Positions 27,074 to 37,140 of a stretch of 61,988 nucleotides of DNA are shown in pieces. The notes under the pieces were generated by a model that saw nothing but the letters and a program-made list of their open reading frames with translations, did no database searches and was not told where the DNA came from. Made by a program: the position numbers and the translations under genes. The stretch comes from Saprospiraceae bacterium UBA7328 (GTDB taxonomy: Bacteria > Bacteroidota > Bacteroidia > Chitinophagales > Saprospiraceae), in the NCBI GenBank assembly GCA_002471345.1, contig DKPS01000280.1, positions 1 to 61,988 on the forward strand, in the 5' to 3' direction. Numbering within the stretch: position 1 is the first letter of the stretch; every line of letters begins with the position of its first letter.

Positions 27074-28124
27074 GGTCTTTCATTACATCTACTAGTGTCT
27101 TTACCCCTTCGAGTTCCATAGCATTGTAAATGGACGCTCTAAATCCTCCTACGGATCTGTGTCCTTTTATTCCTACACATCCTGCTTCAGCACATTTCTC
27201 TAAAAATGTATTTGTCAACTCTTCGTCCTGCAGTTTAAAAGTCACACTCATTTGAGAACGATCTTCTTTTGCAGTAGTTCCAAAGAAAAGCTCATTGTTG
27301 TCAATTTCATTGTACAAGAGAGTGGATTTTTCGATGTTCTTTTTGGCCATTGCTTTGACACCGCCCTGAGCTTTTACCCATCTGAGAGTAAGCATAGAAA
27401 CATATACAGCAAATGCTGGTGGAGTATTATATGAAGATTTTTTACTTATATGATTTTGGTAGTTCATCATATTTGGAAGAGGCCTTACAGGCTCGTTCAA
27501 GAAGTTCTTATCCACTATTAATAGGGTGGTTCCTGCTGGACCCATATTCTTCTGAGCACCTGCATAGATTACGCCATATTTTTTAATGTCAAGAGGTCGA
27601 CTGAAGATATCAGAGGACATATCTGCTACTAGTTTGACTTCAGTATCAGGTAAGCTGTGATACTGTGTTCCCCTGACCGTATTGTTACTCGTGATATGTA
27701 AGTATTTGAGGTCAGTTGGGATGCTATATTCCTTAGGAATGTAGGAGTAATTTTTATCCGAAGAGTCGGCAAGTAAAGTCACATTGCCATAAAGTTTGGC
27801 ATCTTTTATTGCTTTTTCGGCCCAATTACCTGTATTCACATATCCGGCTGTTTCATTGTCACCTAAAATATTCATAGGAATCATGCCAAATTGTCCACTG
27901 GCTCCGCCTTGCAGAAACATAGGCTCATAGTGATCAGGTAGTGTTAATAGTTCTCTCACTAATTCATAAGCTTCGTCCATGACAGCCTGAAACTCTGCTG
28001 ATCTATGAGAAATTTCTAAAATAGACAAACCCATTCCATTAAAATCTAAAACGGCCTGGGAAGCTTCTTTAAAAACTTCTTGCGGGAGAATAGCTGGTCC
28101 AGCGTAAAAGTTATACTTTTTCAT
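27054..28124 (-). CDS. serC: Phosphoserine aminotransferase
   Basis: 356 residues, close to the family's usual 360. It starts MKKYNFYAGPAILPQEVF and has the PLP-binding lysine in YAGAQKNMGPAG, with substrate-binding residues in GHRSVGGFRASIYNA near the C-terminus. SerC converts 3-phosphohydroxypyruvate and glutamate to phosphoserine and 2-oxoglutarate in serine synthesis; it can also serve vitamin B6 synthesis. It lies between gpmI and the YgjP-like gene on the minus strand. No serA partner is in the window. Confidence 0.96.
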   Translation of the reverse strand: MKKYNFYAGPAILPQEVFKEASQAVLDFNGMGLSILEISHRSAEFQAVMDEAYELVRELLTLPDHYEPMFLQGGASGQFGMIPMNILGDNETAGYVNTGNWAEKAIKDAKLYGNVTLLADSSDKNYSYIPKEYSIPTDLKYLHITSNNTVRGTQYHSLPDTEVKLVADMSSDIFSRPLDIKKYGVIYAGAQKNMGPAGTTLLIVDKNFLNEPVRPLPNMMNYQNHISKKSSYNTPPAFAVYVSMLTLRWVKAQGGVKAMAKKNIEKSTLLYNEIDNNELFFGTTAKEDRSQMSVTFKLQDEELTNTFLEKCAEAGCVGIKGHRSVGGFRASIYNAMELEGVKTLVDVMKDLGSKKG

Positions 28125-28196
28125 ATGTGTAATTGATGCCGCAAATGTACTCCTAAGATGAATATTATACTGGAAGGACCTTGTCTTTTTGATGTC

Positions 28197-29702
28197 TTAT
28201 TCTAACAAATTTAGACCCGTCATTGCCGGTGGTTTAGGTATTCCCATAATCTTTAAAAGAGTAGGAGCAATATCAGCTAGCTTGCCTGATTTTATTTTTG
28301 TGAATCTATTGTCTTCAGATACATATACCACTGGTACGAGATTAGTGGTGTGAGCTGTGTTCGGGGTTCCATTTTCATTGATCATATAATCAGAATTGCC
28401 ATGATCAGCTATGATGATCATATCATACCCTTCTCTAAGGGCTACATTCTTTAATTTTCCTAAGTTATGGTCCACACATTCTACTGCCTTAATAGCTGCA
28501 TCAAAATCACCAGTATGCCCCACCATATCTGCATTTGCATAATTTAGACAGATATGATCAGGACAGTTTGATAAGATTTCTTCAATGATAGCATGAGTAA
28601 CTTCTGAAGCACTCATCTCGGGTTGTAAATCGTATGTCGCTACTTTGGGTGAAGGTATAAGTATTCTTTTTTCGCCTTCCCATTCGCTTTCGGACCCACC
28701 TGAAAAAAAGAAAGTCACATGAGGATATTTTTCAGTTTCGGCTATCCTTACTTGACTTTTCCCTTTATTGGATAACACTTCTCCAAGAGTATTAACGATA
28801 GGATCTTTATCAAATATCACATGAAGACCTTTGAAAGCTTCCGAATATTGAGTCATAGTAACAAAATGTAGTCCAATGGGTTTCATTCCGTAATCAGCAT
28901 ATTCTTTTTGTGTTAAGGCAATTGTTAATTGCCTCGGTCTATCAGTTCTGAAATTGTAAAATAAAACAGCATCATTCTCTTTTAAACATCCATTATTATT
29001 GATAATCAATGGGGGCATGAATTCATCTGTAATTCCCTCTTCATAATGTGATTGGATCATGCGTATTGGATCATCAACGGCAATTCCTTCTCCTTTCACG
29101 ATTAGATCATAGGTTTTTTCTATTCGCTCCCATCTCATATCTCTATCCATAGCGAAATATCGTCCTATAATCGTAGCAACACTAGATTTTTTGCCTTTGA
29201 TATGTTCTAATAAGTCGGCCATATAAGAGACTCCAGACTTTGGGTCAGTATCTCTTCCATCCAAAAAAATATGCAAAAAAGAAGCAATTCCTTCTTTATC
29301 AAATATGTCAATTAGCGCTTTAAGATGTTCTATATGAGAATGCACACCGCCATCTGACAAGAGCCCCATAAGATGAACAGGTTTCTGATTATTTCTACAA
29401 TATTCTGTAGCTTCTCGGACTTTCTGCTCATCTTTTAGAGTGTCTTCTTTTATGCTATTGTTTATCCTTGCAAGTTCTTGAAAAACTACTCTTCCTGCTC
29501 CAATGTTTAAATGGCCTACTTCACTATTTCCCATTTGACCAGATGGGAGGCCTACCTCTTTACCAAATGTGATCAGAGTACTATTCGGATGATCTTTACA
29601 TAACTGATCCATGGTAGGAGTATTGGCAGTTTGTATAGCATCAGATGATTTGACTTTGCCTAGTCCCCATCCATCTAAAATCACTAATATTGTTTTCTTC
29701 AT
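28197..29702 (-). CDS. gpmI: 2,3-bisphosphoglycerate-independent phosphoglycerate mutase
   Basis: 501 residues. The alkaline-phosphatase-type fold is seen in the N-terminal VILDGWGLGK and the phospho-Ser motif GQMGNSEVGHLNIGAGR. Substrate loops include SDGGVHSHIEH and DGRDTDPKSG, and the C-terminal metal sites ADMVGHTGD and IIADHGNSDYM. It interconverts 3- and 2-phosphoglycerate in glycolysis and gluconeogenesis with two Mn2+ ions. It is upstream of serC on the same strand with a 72-bp gap, and both enzymes draw on 3-phosphoglycerate. Confidence 0.97.
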   Translation of the reverse strand: MKKTILVILDGWGLGKVKSSDAIQTANTPTMDQLCKDHPNSTLITFGKEVGLPSGQMGNSEVGHLNIGAGRVVFQELARINNSIKEDTLKDEQKVREATEYCRNNQKPVHLMGLLSDGGVHSHIEHLKALIDIFDKEGIASFLHIFLDGRDTDPKSGVSYMADLLEHIKGKKSSVATIIGRYFAMDRDMRWERIEKTYDLIVKGEGIAVDDPIRMIQSHYEEGITDEFMPPLIINNNGCLKENDAVLFYNFRTDRPRQLTIALTQKEYADYGMKPIGLHFVTMTQYSEAFKGLHVIFDKDPIVNTLGEVLSNKGKSQVRIAETEKYPHVTFFFSGGSESEWEGEKRILIPSPKVATYDLQPEMSASEVTHAIIEEILSNCPDHICLNYANADMVGHTGDFDAAIKAVECVDHNLGKLKNVALREGYDMIIIADHGNSDYMINENGTPNTAHTTNLVPVVYVSEDNRFTKIKSGKLADIAPTLLKIMGIPKPPAMTGLNLLE

Positions 29703-29835
29703 AGAAATAGTAATTATTTGGCAAACTTATTATTTAAATGGCACTACTATGTTACTTTGAAATCATACCATATCTATAGGATAATTATGAATAACAAGGA
29801 GTATATCTGGCACGATATTTAAGGTTTTAAGACAT

Positions 29836-30714
29836 ATGCGCGTCCTTCTTTTTGCCAGAAAGGTGAGAGATGAATACCTCACCTATGTACAACATGTACG
29901 TACACTTTTACATGAAAGTGGAGTTGAACTGTTCTATACATCAGAGCTGGCAAAAATTTATAAGAAAACATCAGATCTCTTAGAGTCAAAGATAATTGAT
30001 GATCATAGTCTCCTGCAGAAGGCTAATATAGATCATATCATTACATTAGGTGGTGATGGAACCATTTTGGCTGCCACCTCTCTTATAAGGGATTTAGCAA
30101 TTCCGATGTTGGGTATTAATTTAGGTCGACTAGGCTTTTTGGCTGGAGTAGAAAGAAGGCAAATTGAAGATGCTATTTCACATTTTTTAAAAGGCAATTT
30201 TAGAGTGGAGCGAAGAACTATGCTTTACTTGGAATCGAATTTTCCTTTATTTAAAGACGAACCATTTGCTCTTAATGATTTTACCTTACATAAGAGAGAT
30301 ACGTCATCCATGATTACAATAAAAACATATATCAATGGAGACCAATTGAACTCTTATTGGTCTGATGGCCTTATAGTAGCGACTCCAACAGGGTCTACAG
30401 CTTATTCTTTGAGTTGCGGAGGCCCAATTATCTTTCCAGGTTCTGGAAATTTTGTTATTACACCAGTGGCTCCTCATAATTTGAATGTAAGGCCGATTGT
30501 GATTTCTGATAGTGCAGTAATCTCTTTCGAAATAGAAGGAAGGTCTGAGAATTTCTTATGTACATTGGATAGTAGATTTGAGACCATTACCATGAAGCAC
30601 CAATTGGCTGTGAGAAAATGTGAATTTGATACCCATCTTATTCAAATCAATGACAATACATTTCTCAAAACATTGAGAAACAAAATCTCTTGGGGAGATG
30701 ATAACCGCAATTAA
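29836..30714 (+). CDS. nadK: NAD kinase
   Basis: 292 residues with the diagnostic IITLGGDGTILAATSL, GINLGRLGFLAGV, the NDF segment (PFALNDFTLHKRD) and TPTGSTAYSLSCGGPII. NadK phosphorylates NAD to NADP with ATP in the cytoplasm and so sets the NADP pool. Start at ATG 29836 (MRVLLFARKVRDE). It is divergent from gpmI. A small membrane-protein gene follows after 54 bp and may be co-transcribed. Confidence 0.96.
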   Translation: MRVLLFARKVRDEYLTYVQHVRTLLHESGVELFYTSELAKIYKKTSDLLESKIIDDHSLLQKANIDHIITLGGDGTILAATSLIRDLAIPMLGINLGRLGFLAGVERRQIEDAISHFLKGNFRVERRTMLYLESNFPLFKDEPFALNDFTLHKRDTSSMITIKTYINGDQLNSYWSDGLIVATPTGSTAYSLSCGGPIIFPGSGNFVITPVAPHNLNVRPIVISDSAVISFEIEGRSENFLCTLDSRFETITMKHQLAVRKCEFDTHLIQINDNTFLKTLRNKISWGDDNRN

Positions 30715-30768
30715 TATTCACAACATCTTTTTTGACTAATCCTTAAATTAGTATCTCATTATAATGAA

Positions 30769-31431
30769 GTGAAAGAGGAGATTAAATACACGTCTGAGAT
30801 ATTTGATGCATATCAAAGTATAGCAAAGCAAAATGCTTCTCAAAAGATTACTTTTTACAAAAGACATGAATCATTTCTAGCTACAGTGCCGCTAGATGAA
30901 AAACTTGATATCGTACTTGATTTCCATGAGGCTTTATTTGAGTTAGGACATTATAGTGATTATCTAATAAGATGTGATGAAACTATTGAATTGTTGTTCG
31001 ATAGCAATCTCTTTCCAATATTCAGAAAAGAAGCAATCCAGAAGTTACTTTTTAACAAAGCAGGAAGCCAATTAAATTTGCATAGATTGGATCAAAGTGA
31101 AGAGACAATGAAAGCACTAATCAAAATGGATGTAACTGGAGATAAGCTATATAAAGGTTTACTCTTTCACATTTTCAAGAATAAGAGGCTATTACTTAAA
31201 TTTCAAGCTAGAGGAATAGTGATTTCATTAATTCTATGTTCTGCTATTTTGAGTATTTGGATTGCCCTAGTTATTCAACCTCATTATCCAGAATCATTAT
31301 TGAGGTTCAAAGCATGGGCTCTTGGCCTTTTCTCTCTTGGAATTTTGATTTGGACTGGTTTTATTGGTTATAACAACTTCCAATCTTATAAAGAAGCAAA
31401 TAAATTTTTGACTAAATACAGATATACCTAG
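30769..31431 (+). CDS. Hypothetical protein with two C-terminal membrane segments
   Basis: 220 residues from a GTG start (MKEEIKYTSEIFDAYQ). The first 145 residues look helical and soluble, in a TPR-like or all-helical pattern (LDIVLDFHEALFELGHYSDYLIRCDET). Two hydrophobic segments follow at about 148-169 and 182-201, then a short basic tail. I do not recognise a family. It follows nadK by 54 bp and ends 3 bp before the convergent amidohydrolase gene. Confidence 0.65.
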   Translation: MKEEIKYTSEIFDAYQSIAKQNASQKITFYKRHESFLATVPLDEKLDIVLDFHEALFELGHYSDYLIRCDETIELLFDSNLFPIFRKEAIQKLLFNKAGSQLNLHRLDQSEETMKALIKMDVTGDKLYKGLLFHIFKNKRLLLKFQARGIVISLILCSAILSIWIALVIQPHYPESLLRFKAWALGLFSLGILIWTGFIGYNNFQSYKEANKFLTKYRYT

Positions 31432-31434
31432 AGG

Positions 31435-32715
31435 TTATTTATGCTTATAGATTATTCCATCTTTCATCACAAAATCTACATCCTGCATTTCTTTAATATC
31501 TTCTAGAGGATTTCCATTTACTGCTATGATATCAGCCATTTTTCCAGAAGATATTGTGCCGTATTTGTCATTGATTCTTAAGAGAGAAGAACTACCTACT
31601 GTCCCTGATTTTATTGCTTCGTATGCAGGCATTCCTGCTTCGACCATATGTTGCAATTCCCCTAGATTTGAACCATGAGGTCCTACTCCTGTATCAGTTC
31701 CAAATGCAATCTTCACTCCAGCTTTATAAGCCTTTCCAAAAGTATCTTTGATATGTGGCCCTACTTCTATGGCTTTCTTTCTTACCATCGGTGGAAAGTA
31801 ACGAGGATTCTCTATTGCTTTCTGATAAGCAAACATTCCTGCAGATATAGTTGCAACTAAATACGTTCCTCTTTCTTTCATAAGCTCCATGATCTCTTCA
31901 GTCATGAAAGTGCCATGTTCTATACTATGAATACCTCCTAACACAGCTCTTTTCATGCCTTCTGCTCCATGTGCATGTGCGGCGGTGACCATACCGTAGT
32001 CATTGGCAGCATCTACTACTGCTTTGATTACTTCTGTTCTGAACTGTGGTCCCATGCCGTCTTTAGCAACACTAAGCACTCCACCAGTAGCAGTAATTTT
32101 AATGCAGTCTGCTCCATTTTTATATCGTTGCCTCACTGCTTTATATGCTTCATCTCTACTGTTCACTACACCATCTTTTGGTCCAGGATCATTTTTAAGA
32201 TCATCTCTTACTCCATTTGTAGGGTCTGCATGACCTCCTGTAGTGGCCAGTGACTTTTCTGCAGTATAGATGCGAGGGCCTTTTACATAGCCTGCATTAA
32301 TTGCGTTCCTAAGAGAAACATTTACTCCTGACCCCCCTAAATCTCTTACAGTTGTAACTCCTGCCATAAGTGTTTTTTCACAATATAATGTTGACCTAAG
32401 AGCAACATCTCTAGGATTCATTCTGAAAGATTCTGAATACCTTGTAGGGCTTGACTGTCCTTCTATATGTACATGCATGTCCATTATCCCTGGCATAACA
32501 TAATATGATTTTAGATTAATCACTTCCACACTATCAGGAGCTGTTAAGTAACCACTTCTTATTTGGGCTATTACATTGTTTTCTACTACAATCGTTTGTT
32601 CTTCAAGAGGCTCATTTCCAATACAATCTAAGACATAGCCACAGTGTAGATATTTAGTTTGAGCAGATAAAGACACACTTATTAATAGAGAAAAGAAGAG
32701 GATTGCTTTTTTCAT
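31435..32715 (-). CDS. Secreted amidohydrolase-family metalloenzyme
   Basis: 426 residues with a signal peptide (MKKAILFFSLLISVSLSAQ). The amidohydrolase metal ligands are visible: MDMHVH, a probable carboxylated Lys in CIKITATGG, AHAHG, SIEHGTF and GTDTG. The arrangement is that of the imidazolonepropionase/Xaa-Pro dipeptidase-type group (Sgx9260-like), whose members cleave N-acylated amino acids or Xaa-Pro dipeptides. The signal peptide places it in the periplasm or outside. The true substrate cannot be read from sequence. It is separated from the next minus-strand gene by 87 bp. Confidence 0.87.
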   Translation of the reverse strand: MKKAILFFSLLISVSLSAQTKYLHCGYVLDCIGNEPLEEQTIVVENNVIAQIRSGYLTAPDSVEVINLKSYYVMPGIMDMHVHIEGQSSPTRYSESFRMNPRDVALRSTLYCEKTLMAGVTTVRDLGGSGVNVSLRNAINAGYVKGPRIYTAEKSLATTGGHADPTNGVRDDLKNDPGPKDGVVNSRDEAYKAVRQRYKNGADCIKITATGGVLSVAKDGMGPQFRTEVIKAVVDAANDYGMVTAAHAHGAEGMKRAVLGGIHSIEHGTFMTEEIMELMKERGTYLVATISAGMFAYQKAIENPRYFPPMVRKKAIEVGPHIKDTFGKAYKAGVKIAFGTDTGVGPHGSNLGELQHMVEAGMPAYEAIKSGTVGSSSLLRINDKYGTISSGKMADIIAVNGNPLEDIKEMQDVDFVMKDGIIYKHK

Positions 32716-32802
32716 TTTCAGTTCATTATAAAATGAACTTCAATATACCCAAATATCAATTGGGAGAGAATACTAGAGCATTGGATCTTTGATGACAAAT
32801 AT

Positions 32803-33327
32803 TTATGAATTATTATCATTAGGAGTTGCCCACATTCTTTTTAGGCCATATCGAATTGCTAAAAACAAAGCAATGAAAATGATGAAGACGTAGTAGAATG
32901 GCATGAATGTAATCGCAATAATATGAGTTTTCTCCATGATCCACATAATTAGTAGAACGGCCACAATAACTATCACTAGCCCTGATATTCTATTGAAACC
33001 TGGAATTTCTTCGAACTTTACATTCCTGCTAACAATCCAAAGAGTAATGAGCATTAAAATTATAGGTAGAACTTGGGTATAGAGGTTAGCATCCATTATG
33101 CTTCTTCTTTCAAAAAGGAAAAGGTAAATGTTAAGTGTAATCGCGAAGATTCCAGGCACACATACCAAAAATATAACCGATGAATACAGGTATTTCCATG
33201 GACTCAGGTGTCCTTCATTTTTCCCTAATACACCTGCCAAGAAAGCTGTAAGAGGAAGTGCCAAAAAATAAAAAAGAATCAAATTGGGACTTCTCCCAAT
33301 GATTTCGAAGAATTCTCCTAACGTCAT
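32803..33327 (-). CDS. Multi-pass membrane protein of unknown function
   Basis: 174 residues with about five hydrophobic segments (roughly 15-35, 47-72, 84-101, 116-131 and 138-160) and short charged loops. I do not recognise a family or a catalytic motif. It ends RYGLKRMWATPNDNNS. It lies on the minus strand between the amidohydrolase and the flavin-binding gene, with a 50-bp gap to the latter, so co-transcription is possible. Confidence 0.7.
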   Translation of the reverse strand: MTLGEFFEIIGRSPNLILFYFLALPLTAFLAGVLGKNEGHLSPWKYLYSSVIFLVCVPGIFAITLNIYLFLFERRSIMDANLYTQVLPIILMLITLWIVSRNVKFEEIPGFNRISGLVIVIVAVLLIMWIMEKTHIIAITFMPFYYVFIIFIALFLAIRYGLKRMWATPNDNNS

Positions 33328-33377
33328 AAGTCAAATATATAAATTCATGGAGAATGGTATAAATCACAAAATGGATG

Positions 33378-34037
33378 TCACGATTTGGAGTTTGCATATT
33401 CTTGAAGATATGCAGGTAATTCAATACCATTTTTTAATGCTGGATCCGGGATTATTTTGCCAAAAATTGTTCGCATTGGTATTACTCCTGCCCATACATC
33501 CAATTCATAATCGGGCTTGTCGTCACTAGGATCTCCTGTTCTAACTTTAGCTGAAGCCAGATCGATTGGAATTTTCACTACATGAGTGGCTTTCAGTTCT
33601 TTTGCACTTGGTTGTCGAGCATCATTCCATCTACCTGGAATTAGTTTTTCAGTGAAAGCTTCTAATGCCCTTGTCTTTTCGTCATTGTCTGATATAAATG
33701 AACCTTGTCCATATAAGACTGCGGACCTATAATTCATAGAATGATTAAATGTAGACCGGGCTAGAACTAAACCGTCCAAATGAGTGATAGTGATACACAC
33801 CGAATTTCTTTCTCCACTATTATTCATTAACCTACTTGTGGACGCACCATGAATCAAAATGTCATCACCAATTCGAGCGTGAATAGTAGGAATAACAACA
33901 GGCATGCCTTCATGAATTAATCCAACATGACAGATCAGCGCTTCGTCTATAATCGGATATATAGTATCCTTGTCATAGTGACCTCTTTTGGGTATCCGTT
34001 TTACTCTATTTAGATTAGTCTTTTCAAATGTGCTCAT
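33378..34037 (-). CDS. Pyridoxamine 5'-phosphate oxidase-family flavin-binding protein
   Basis: 219 residues of the NimA-like/putative PNPOx type: KRGHYDKDTIYPIIDEAL, CHVGLIHEGMPVVIPT, the FMN-side segment ILIHGASTSRLM and RSTFNHSMNYRSAVLYGQG. Proteins of this group bind FMN or a related cofactor in a split beta-barrel; most have no assigned substrate. It differs from true PdxH, which is shorter and has other signatures. A role in redox detoxification is only inferred. Confidence 0.85.
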   Translation of the reverse strand: MSTFEKTNLNRVKRIPKRGHYDKDTIYPIIDEALICHVGLIHEGMPVVIPTIHARIGDDILIHGASTSRLMNNSGERNSVCITITHLDGLVLARSTFNHSMNYRSAVLYGQGSFISDNDEKTRALEAFTEKLIPGRWNDARQPSAKELKATHVVKIPIDLASAKVRTGDPSDDKPDYELDVWAGVIPMRTIFGKIIPDPALKNGIELPAYLQEYANSKS

Positions 34038-34183
34038 TTAGTCAATTTTATTAGTGTCAAATTAAGCCAAACTCTTTTTAAAAGTTAGATTTTGACCTTA
34101 ATAGGCTTTATGAAAAGTCAAGACTCTATTGAAATGAGGGGTAAGGTCAAATATGACTTAATTGACAAGCTGTTTAAATAGGC

Positions 34184-35725
34184 CTAAATGTTCATCATCA
34201 GTCGCATAGGATCTTCTAACAATTCTATCATTTTAACTAAAAATGACACTGAAGAACTGCCATCTATAACTCTATGGTCATAGGATAGAGCTAGATACAT
34301 CATCGGCCTGATTTCCACTTTGCCGTTCACAGCAATAGGCCTCTGTTTGATAGTATGCATTCCCAATATAGCAGATTGTGGCTGGTTCAATATAGGAGTG
34401 CTCATCATAGATCCAAAGATGCCTCCATTGGTTATTGAAAATGTCCCACCTTTCATTTCATCTAAAGAAAGCTTGCCATCTCTTGCTTTTACAGCTAATG
34501 CCTTAATCTTAGATTCAATTTCATGAAAATCCAAAGACTCTACATTATGAACAGGAGGAACTACCAATCCCGTTGGAGTTGAAATTGCTATTGAAATATC
34601 TACAAATTCATTATAGATTAACTCATTACCATCGATAATGGCATTAACCTGTGGCATTTCCATGAGCACATTTGCACATGCCTTAGCGAAAAGAGACATG
34701 AAACCCAATTTTATACCATGCTTGGCAACAAACTGCTCCTGATACTTTTTTCTTAAAGCAATAATATTGGTAAGGTCCACTTCATTAAAAGTGGTAAGCA
34801 TAGCTGTATCATTTTTGGCGGAAACTAACCTGCTAGCAATTGTCCTTCTCATTCGACTCATTTTCTCTCTTCTCATATTTCTACTGAATGAAGAAGGAGC
34901 CGATGGGTTTGCTATTGCTGCTGGTTTTAGTTTTTCTGTTGACTTATTACTTGCTTGAGCTTTTATGGCATCTTCTTTAGTAATTCTGCCATCTTGTCCA
35001 CTGCCATTGATATCACTTGCCTCAACTCCTTTCTCAGCTAATATTTTTGCAGCTGCAGGAGATGGATGACCCTTGGCATAAGATTCCGATTCTGAAACTG
35101 TCTTCTGACTTGGAATATTATCATTTGCAGGTTCTGAGGATGCACTACTTACAGTGACTCCTTCCATAACATGAATGACGGCAACAGATGCTCCAATAGC
35201 TAGGTCATCACCTTCAGATGCGATATATTCAATTTTTCCAGTTGCCTCAGCAGGAAATTCTAGAGTCGCCTTATCCGATTCAAATTCACAAATAGGTTCA
35301 TCTAATTTTACTATGCTTCCATTCGCGACCAACCAAGATGAAAGGGTCACTTCTGAAATAGATTCTCCAATTACTGGCACTTTCATTTCTACTTTTTGCC
35401 CAGTAGTTGATGGCTGTGCATTTTGTGTTGTGGAAGGTGTAGGAATTTCTGCTTCTTTCACTTTTTCTACTTGAGCAGCACCTTTTACATTAGTATCAAT
35501 TTTGGCAACTAATGCCCCGATGAGTAAGTCATCTCCTTCTGTAGCTACATGAATTAGTTTGCCACTAGCTTCAGCAGGAAACTCCAACGTAGCCTTGTCA
35601 GATTCAAATTCGCAAATGGGTTCATCAAGATTTACATATTCACCATTTGCCTTTAACCATGATGAAAGAGTTACCTCTGATATAGATTCCCCGATGACAG
35701 GGACTTTCATTTCTACAACACTCAT
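34184..35725 (-). CDS. odhB: 2-oxoglutarate dehydrogenase E2 component (dihydrolipoyl succinyltransferase) with two lipoyl domains
   Basis: 513 residues from the ATG at 35725 ([17 protein letters not shown]); the 15-residue longer frame has no support. Two lipoyl domains occur in tandem, at about 5-76 and 106-177, each starting [19 protein letters not shown] and each with the lipoylated Lys in [15 protein letters not shown] peripheral-subunit-binding domain follows ([19 protein letters not shown]), then the catalytic acyltransferase domain ending with the active-site [12 protein letters not shown]2 passes the succinyl group from E1 to CoA. E. coli SucB has one lipoyl domain. sucA is not adjacent. 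Confidence 0.9.
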   Translation of the reverse strand: MSVVEMKVPVIGESISEVTLSSWLKANGEYVNLDEPICEFESDKATLEFPAEASGKLIHVATEGDDLLIGALVAKIDTNVKGAAQVEKVKEAEIPTPSTTQNAQPSTTGQKVEMKVPVIGESISEVTLSSWLVANGSIVKLDEPICEFESDKATLEFPAEATGKIEYIASEGDDLAIGASVAVIHVMEGVTVSSASSEPANDNIPSQKTVSESESYAKGHPSPAAAKILAEKGVEASDINGSGQDGRITKEDAIKAQASNKSTEKLKPAAIANPSAPSSFSRNMRREKMSRMRRTIASRLVSAKNDTAMLTTFNEVDLTNIIALRKKYQEQFVAKHGIKLGFMSLFAKACANVLMEMPQVNAIIDGNELIYNEFVDISIAISTPTGLVVPPVHNVESLDFHEIESKIKALAVKARDGKLSLDEMKGGTFSITNGGIFGSMMSTPILNQPQSAILGMHTIKQRPIAVNGKVEIRPMMYLALSYDHRVIDGSSSVSFLVKMIELLEDPMRLMMNI

Positions 35726-35996
35726 TTGCTTAATTTTAGATTGCCCTAAAAAATATTTTAGAAAAATCAATAATTTCTAAATATTCCATAAAGAAAATGC
35801 AAAAATTGGTCCTAAACAATGGATGGATTACTTCTTTTTCAAGTTTTCCTTATTTCTTGGTAAGGAATGCATATTAAAAATGCACTCAGCTACAAAAAAG
35901 GCTAATTCTTCAAGAAAGAATCTTCATTCATCTAAGTTTTGGAATTGAATCACTCTTCTGTATTAATATCGACTCTTATTAGAAAATAACATAAAG

Positions 35997-37079
35997 ATGA
36001 GACGATACTTTTTTGGAGTTGTGCTTATAATACTACTATTAGTTCAATGTAAACCAGACCCTGCAAATACCTATGTATGCCCACCTTGTGACAAATCATG
36101 TGATCTTCTTTATTTTTCGGAAGCTGGTCTTTGCCCGCATTGCAAAATGAAATTAATTCCTAAAATAAAATCTAGTTGGCCAGATATAGGAGAGATCTCG
36201 ATCAAAGAAGGAAAAGGGTACTTTTTGATTTCTACAAACTCGAAAAAAGAGAAAAGACTTCTGAAAGTATCTTATTACAAGCCTTCTCAATTCAATAAGA
36301 AATCTAAAATACTTATAGTTATCCCAGGTGCAGGTCGAAATGCTGATAGCTATAGAGATGCCTGGATAGAGCACTCAGAAAAGTTTAGTGTATTAGTATT
36401 ATCAGTGATGTATTCAGAATTCGATTATAAATTTGATGATTATCACCTTTGTGGTTTAATCGAAAACTCAAATAGCAATGAAGTTTTCCAAAAAACAACA
36501 AATTCAAATTTGGCAACCTTAGATGAAGAGAATTACGAATTTGATGTTATTAAAGATCAGAAGAATTGGATTTTTGATGATTTTGATAGGATTTTCCAAA
36601 GTGTCATAGAGAATATTGAAACTGACCAAAGTTCGTATGACCTATTCGGGCATTCTGCCGGGGGACAAATTCTTCACAGAATGGCTCTGTTTTCATCAAA
36701 GAGTATGGCCAATAGGATCATTGTTGCTAATTCCGGTTTTTATACTCTTCCCGACCCTAAAGAAAATTTTCCATTTGGGATTAACAATTTTGAGTTCGAC
36801 GATCAATATTTAAAGACTAGCTTTCAAAAGAGACTTTTTGTTATGGTAGGTGAACTTGATAATCAGGATGAAAAAAGAGGTACACTTTTAAGATCTGTTT
36901 CTGCAGATGCTCAAGGTCACCATAGGTTAGAAAGAGGTAAATATTTCTACAATTTTTCAAAAGAAAAAGCAGAGTCTTTGGATATGGACTTTAATTGGAA
37001 ATTTTATTCAATTCCTAATGTTGGCCATAATCATAAGAAAATGGCCAATAGTGCTGCTAGGATTTTGTACGAATCATAA
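35997..37079 (+). CDS. Predicted lipoprotein: Cys-rich metal-binding-like segment plus alpha/beta hydrolase
   Basis: 360 residues. The N-terminus (MRRYFFGVVLIILLLVQCKPD) looks like a lipoprotein signal with Cys18, though Gln before the Cys is unusual. Residues 28-49 hold a C-x2-C-x3-C-x10-C-x2-C set (YVCPPCDKSC...LCPHCKMKLIPK), resembling heavy-metal-binding or zinc-ribbon segments. The rest is an alpha/beta hydrolase like PHB depolymerases and secreted esterases: VIPGAGRNADSYRDAW (oxyanion region), nucleophile in LFGHSAGGQI, Asp in VGELDNQDEKRG and His in PNVGHNHKK. An extracytoplasmic ester or polyester hydrolase is the best guess. Confidence 0.8.
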   Translation: MRRYFFGVVLIILLLVQCKPDPANTYVCPPCDKSCDLLYFSEAGLCPHCKMKLIPKIKSSWPDIGEISIKEGKGYFLISTNSKKEKRLLKVSYYKPSQFNKKSKILIVIPGAGRNADSYRDAWIEHSEKFSVLVLSVMYSEFDYKFDDYHLCGLIENSNSNEVFQKTTNSNLATLDEENYEFDVIKDQKNWIFDDFDRIFQSVIENIETDQSSYDLFGHSAGGQILHRMALFSSKSMANRIIVANSGFYTLPDPKENFPFGINNFEFDDQYLKTSFQKRLFVMVGELDNQDEKRGTLLRSVSADAQGHHRLERGKYFYNFSKEKAESLDMDFNWKFYSIPNVGHNHKKMANSAARILYES

Positions 37080-37086
37080 TTCTTTT

Positions 37087-37118
37087 TCTGCAAAACATCT
37101 CTTGAGATATTACCTTTG
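37087..37118 (+). promoter_or_regulatory. Promoter of the pheS-hisS-gatA run
   Basis: TCTG at 37087-37090 (one mismatch to TTTG), a 20-nt gap, then a perfect TAnnTTTG as TACCTTTG at 37111-37118. Transcription would begin near 37125, which supports ATG 37141 as the pheS start. Confidence 0.65.
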
Positions 37119-37140
37119 CCCATTCCTAAAAATTAGTGAA

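Noticed and set aside
31969..32253. Open frames opposite the amidohydrolase
   Set aside because: They are shadows of a well-supported gene with complete catalytic motifs, and their Cys/Ser/Tyr-rich composition fits antisense reading.
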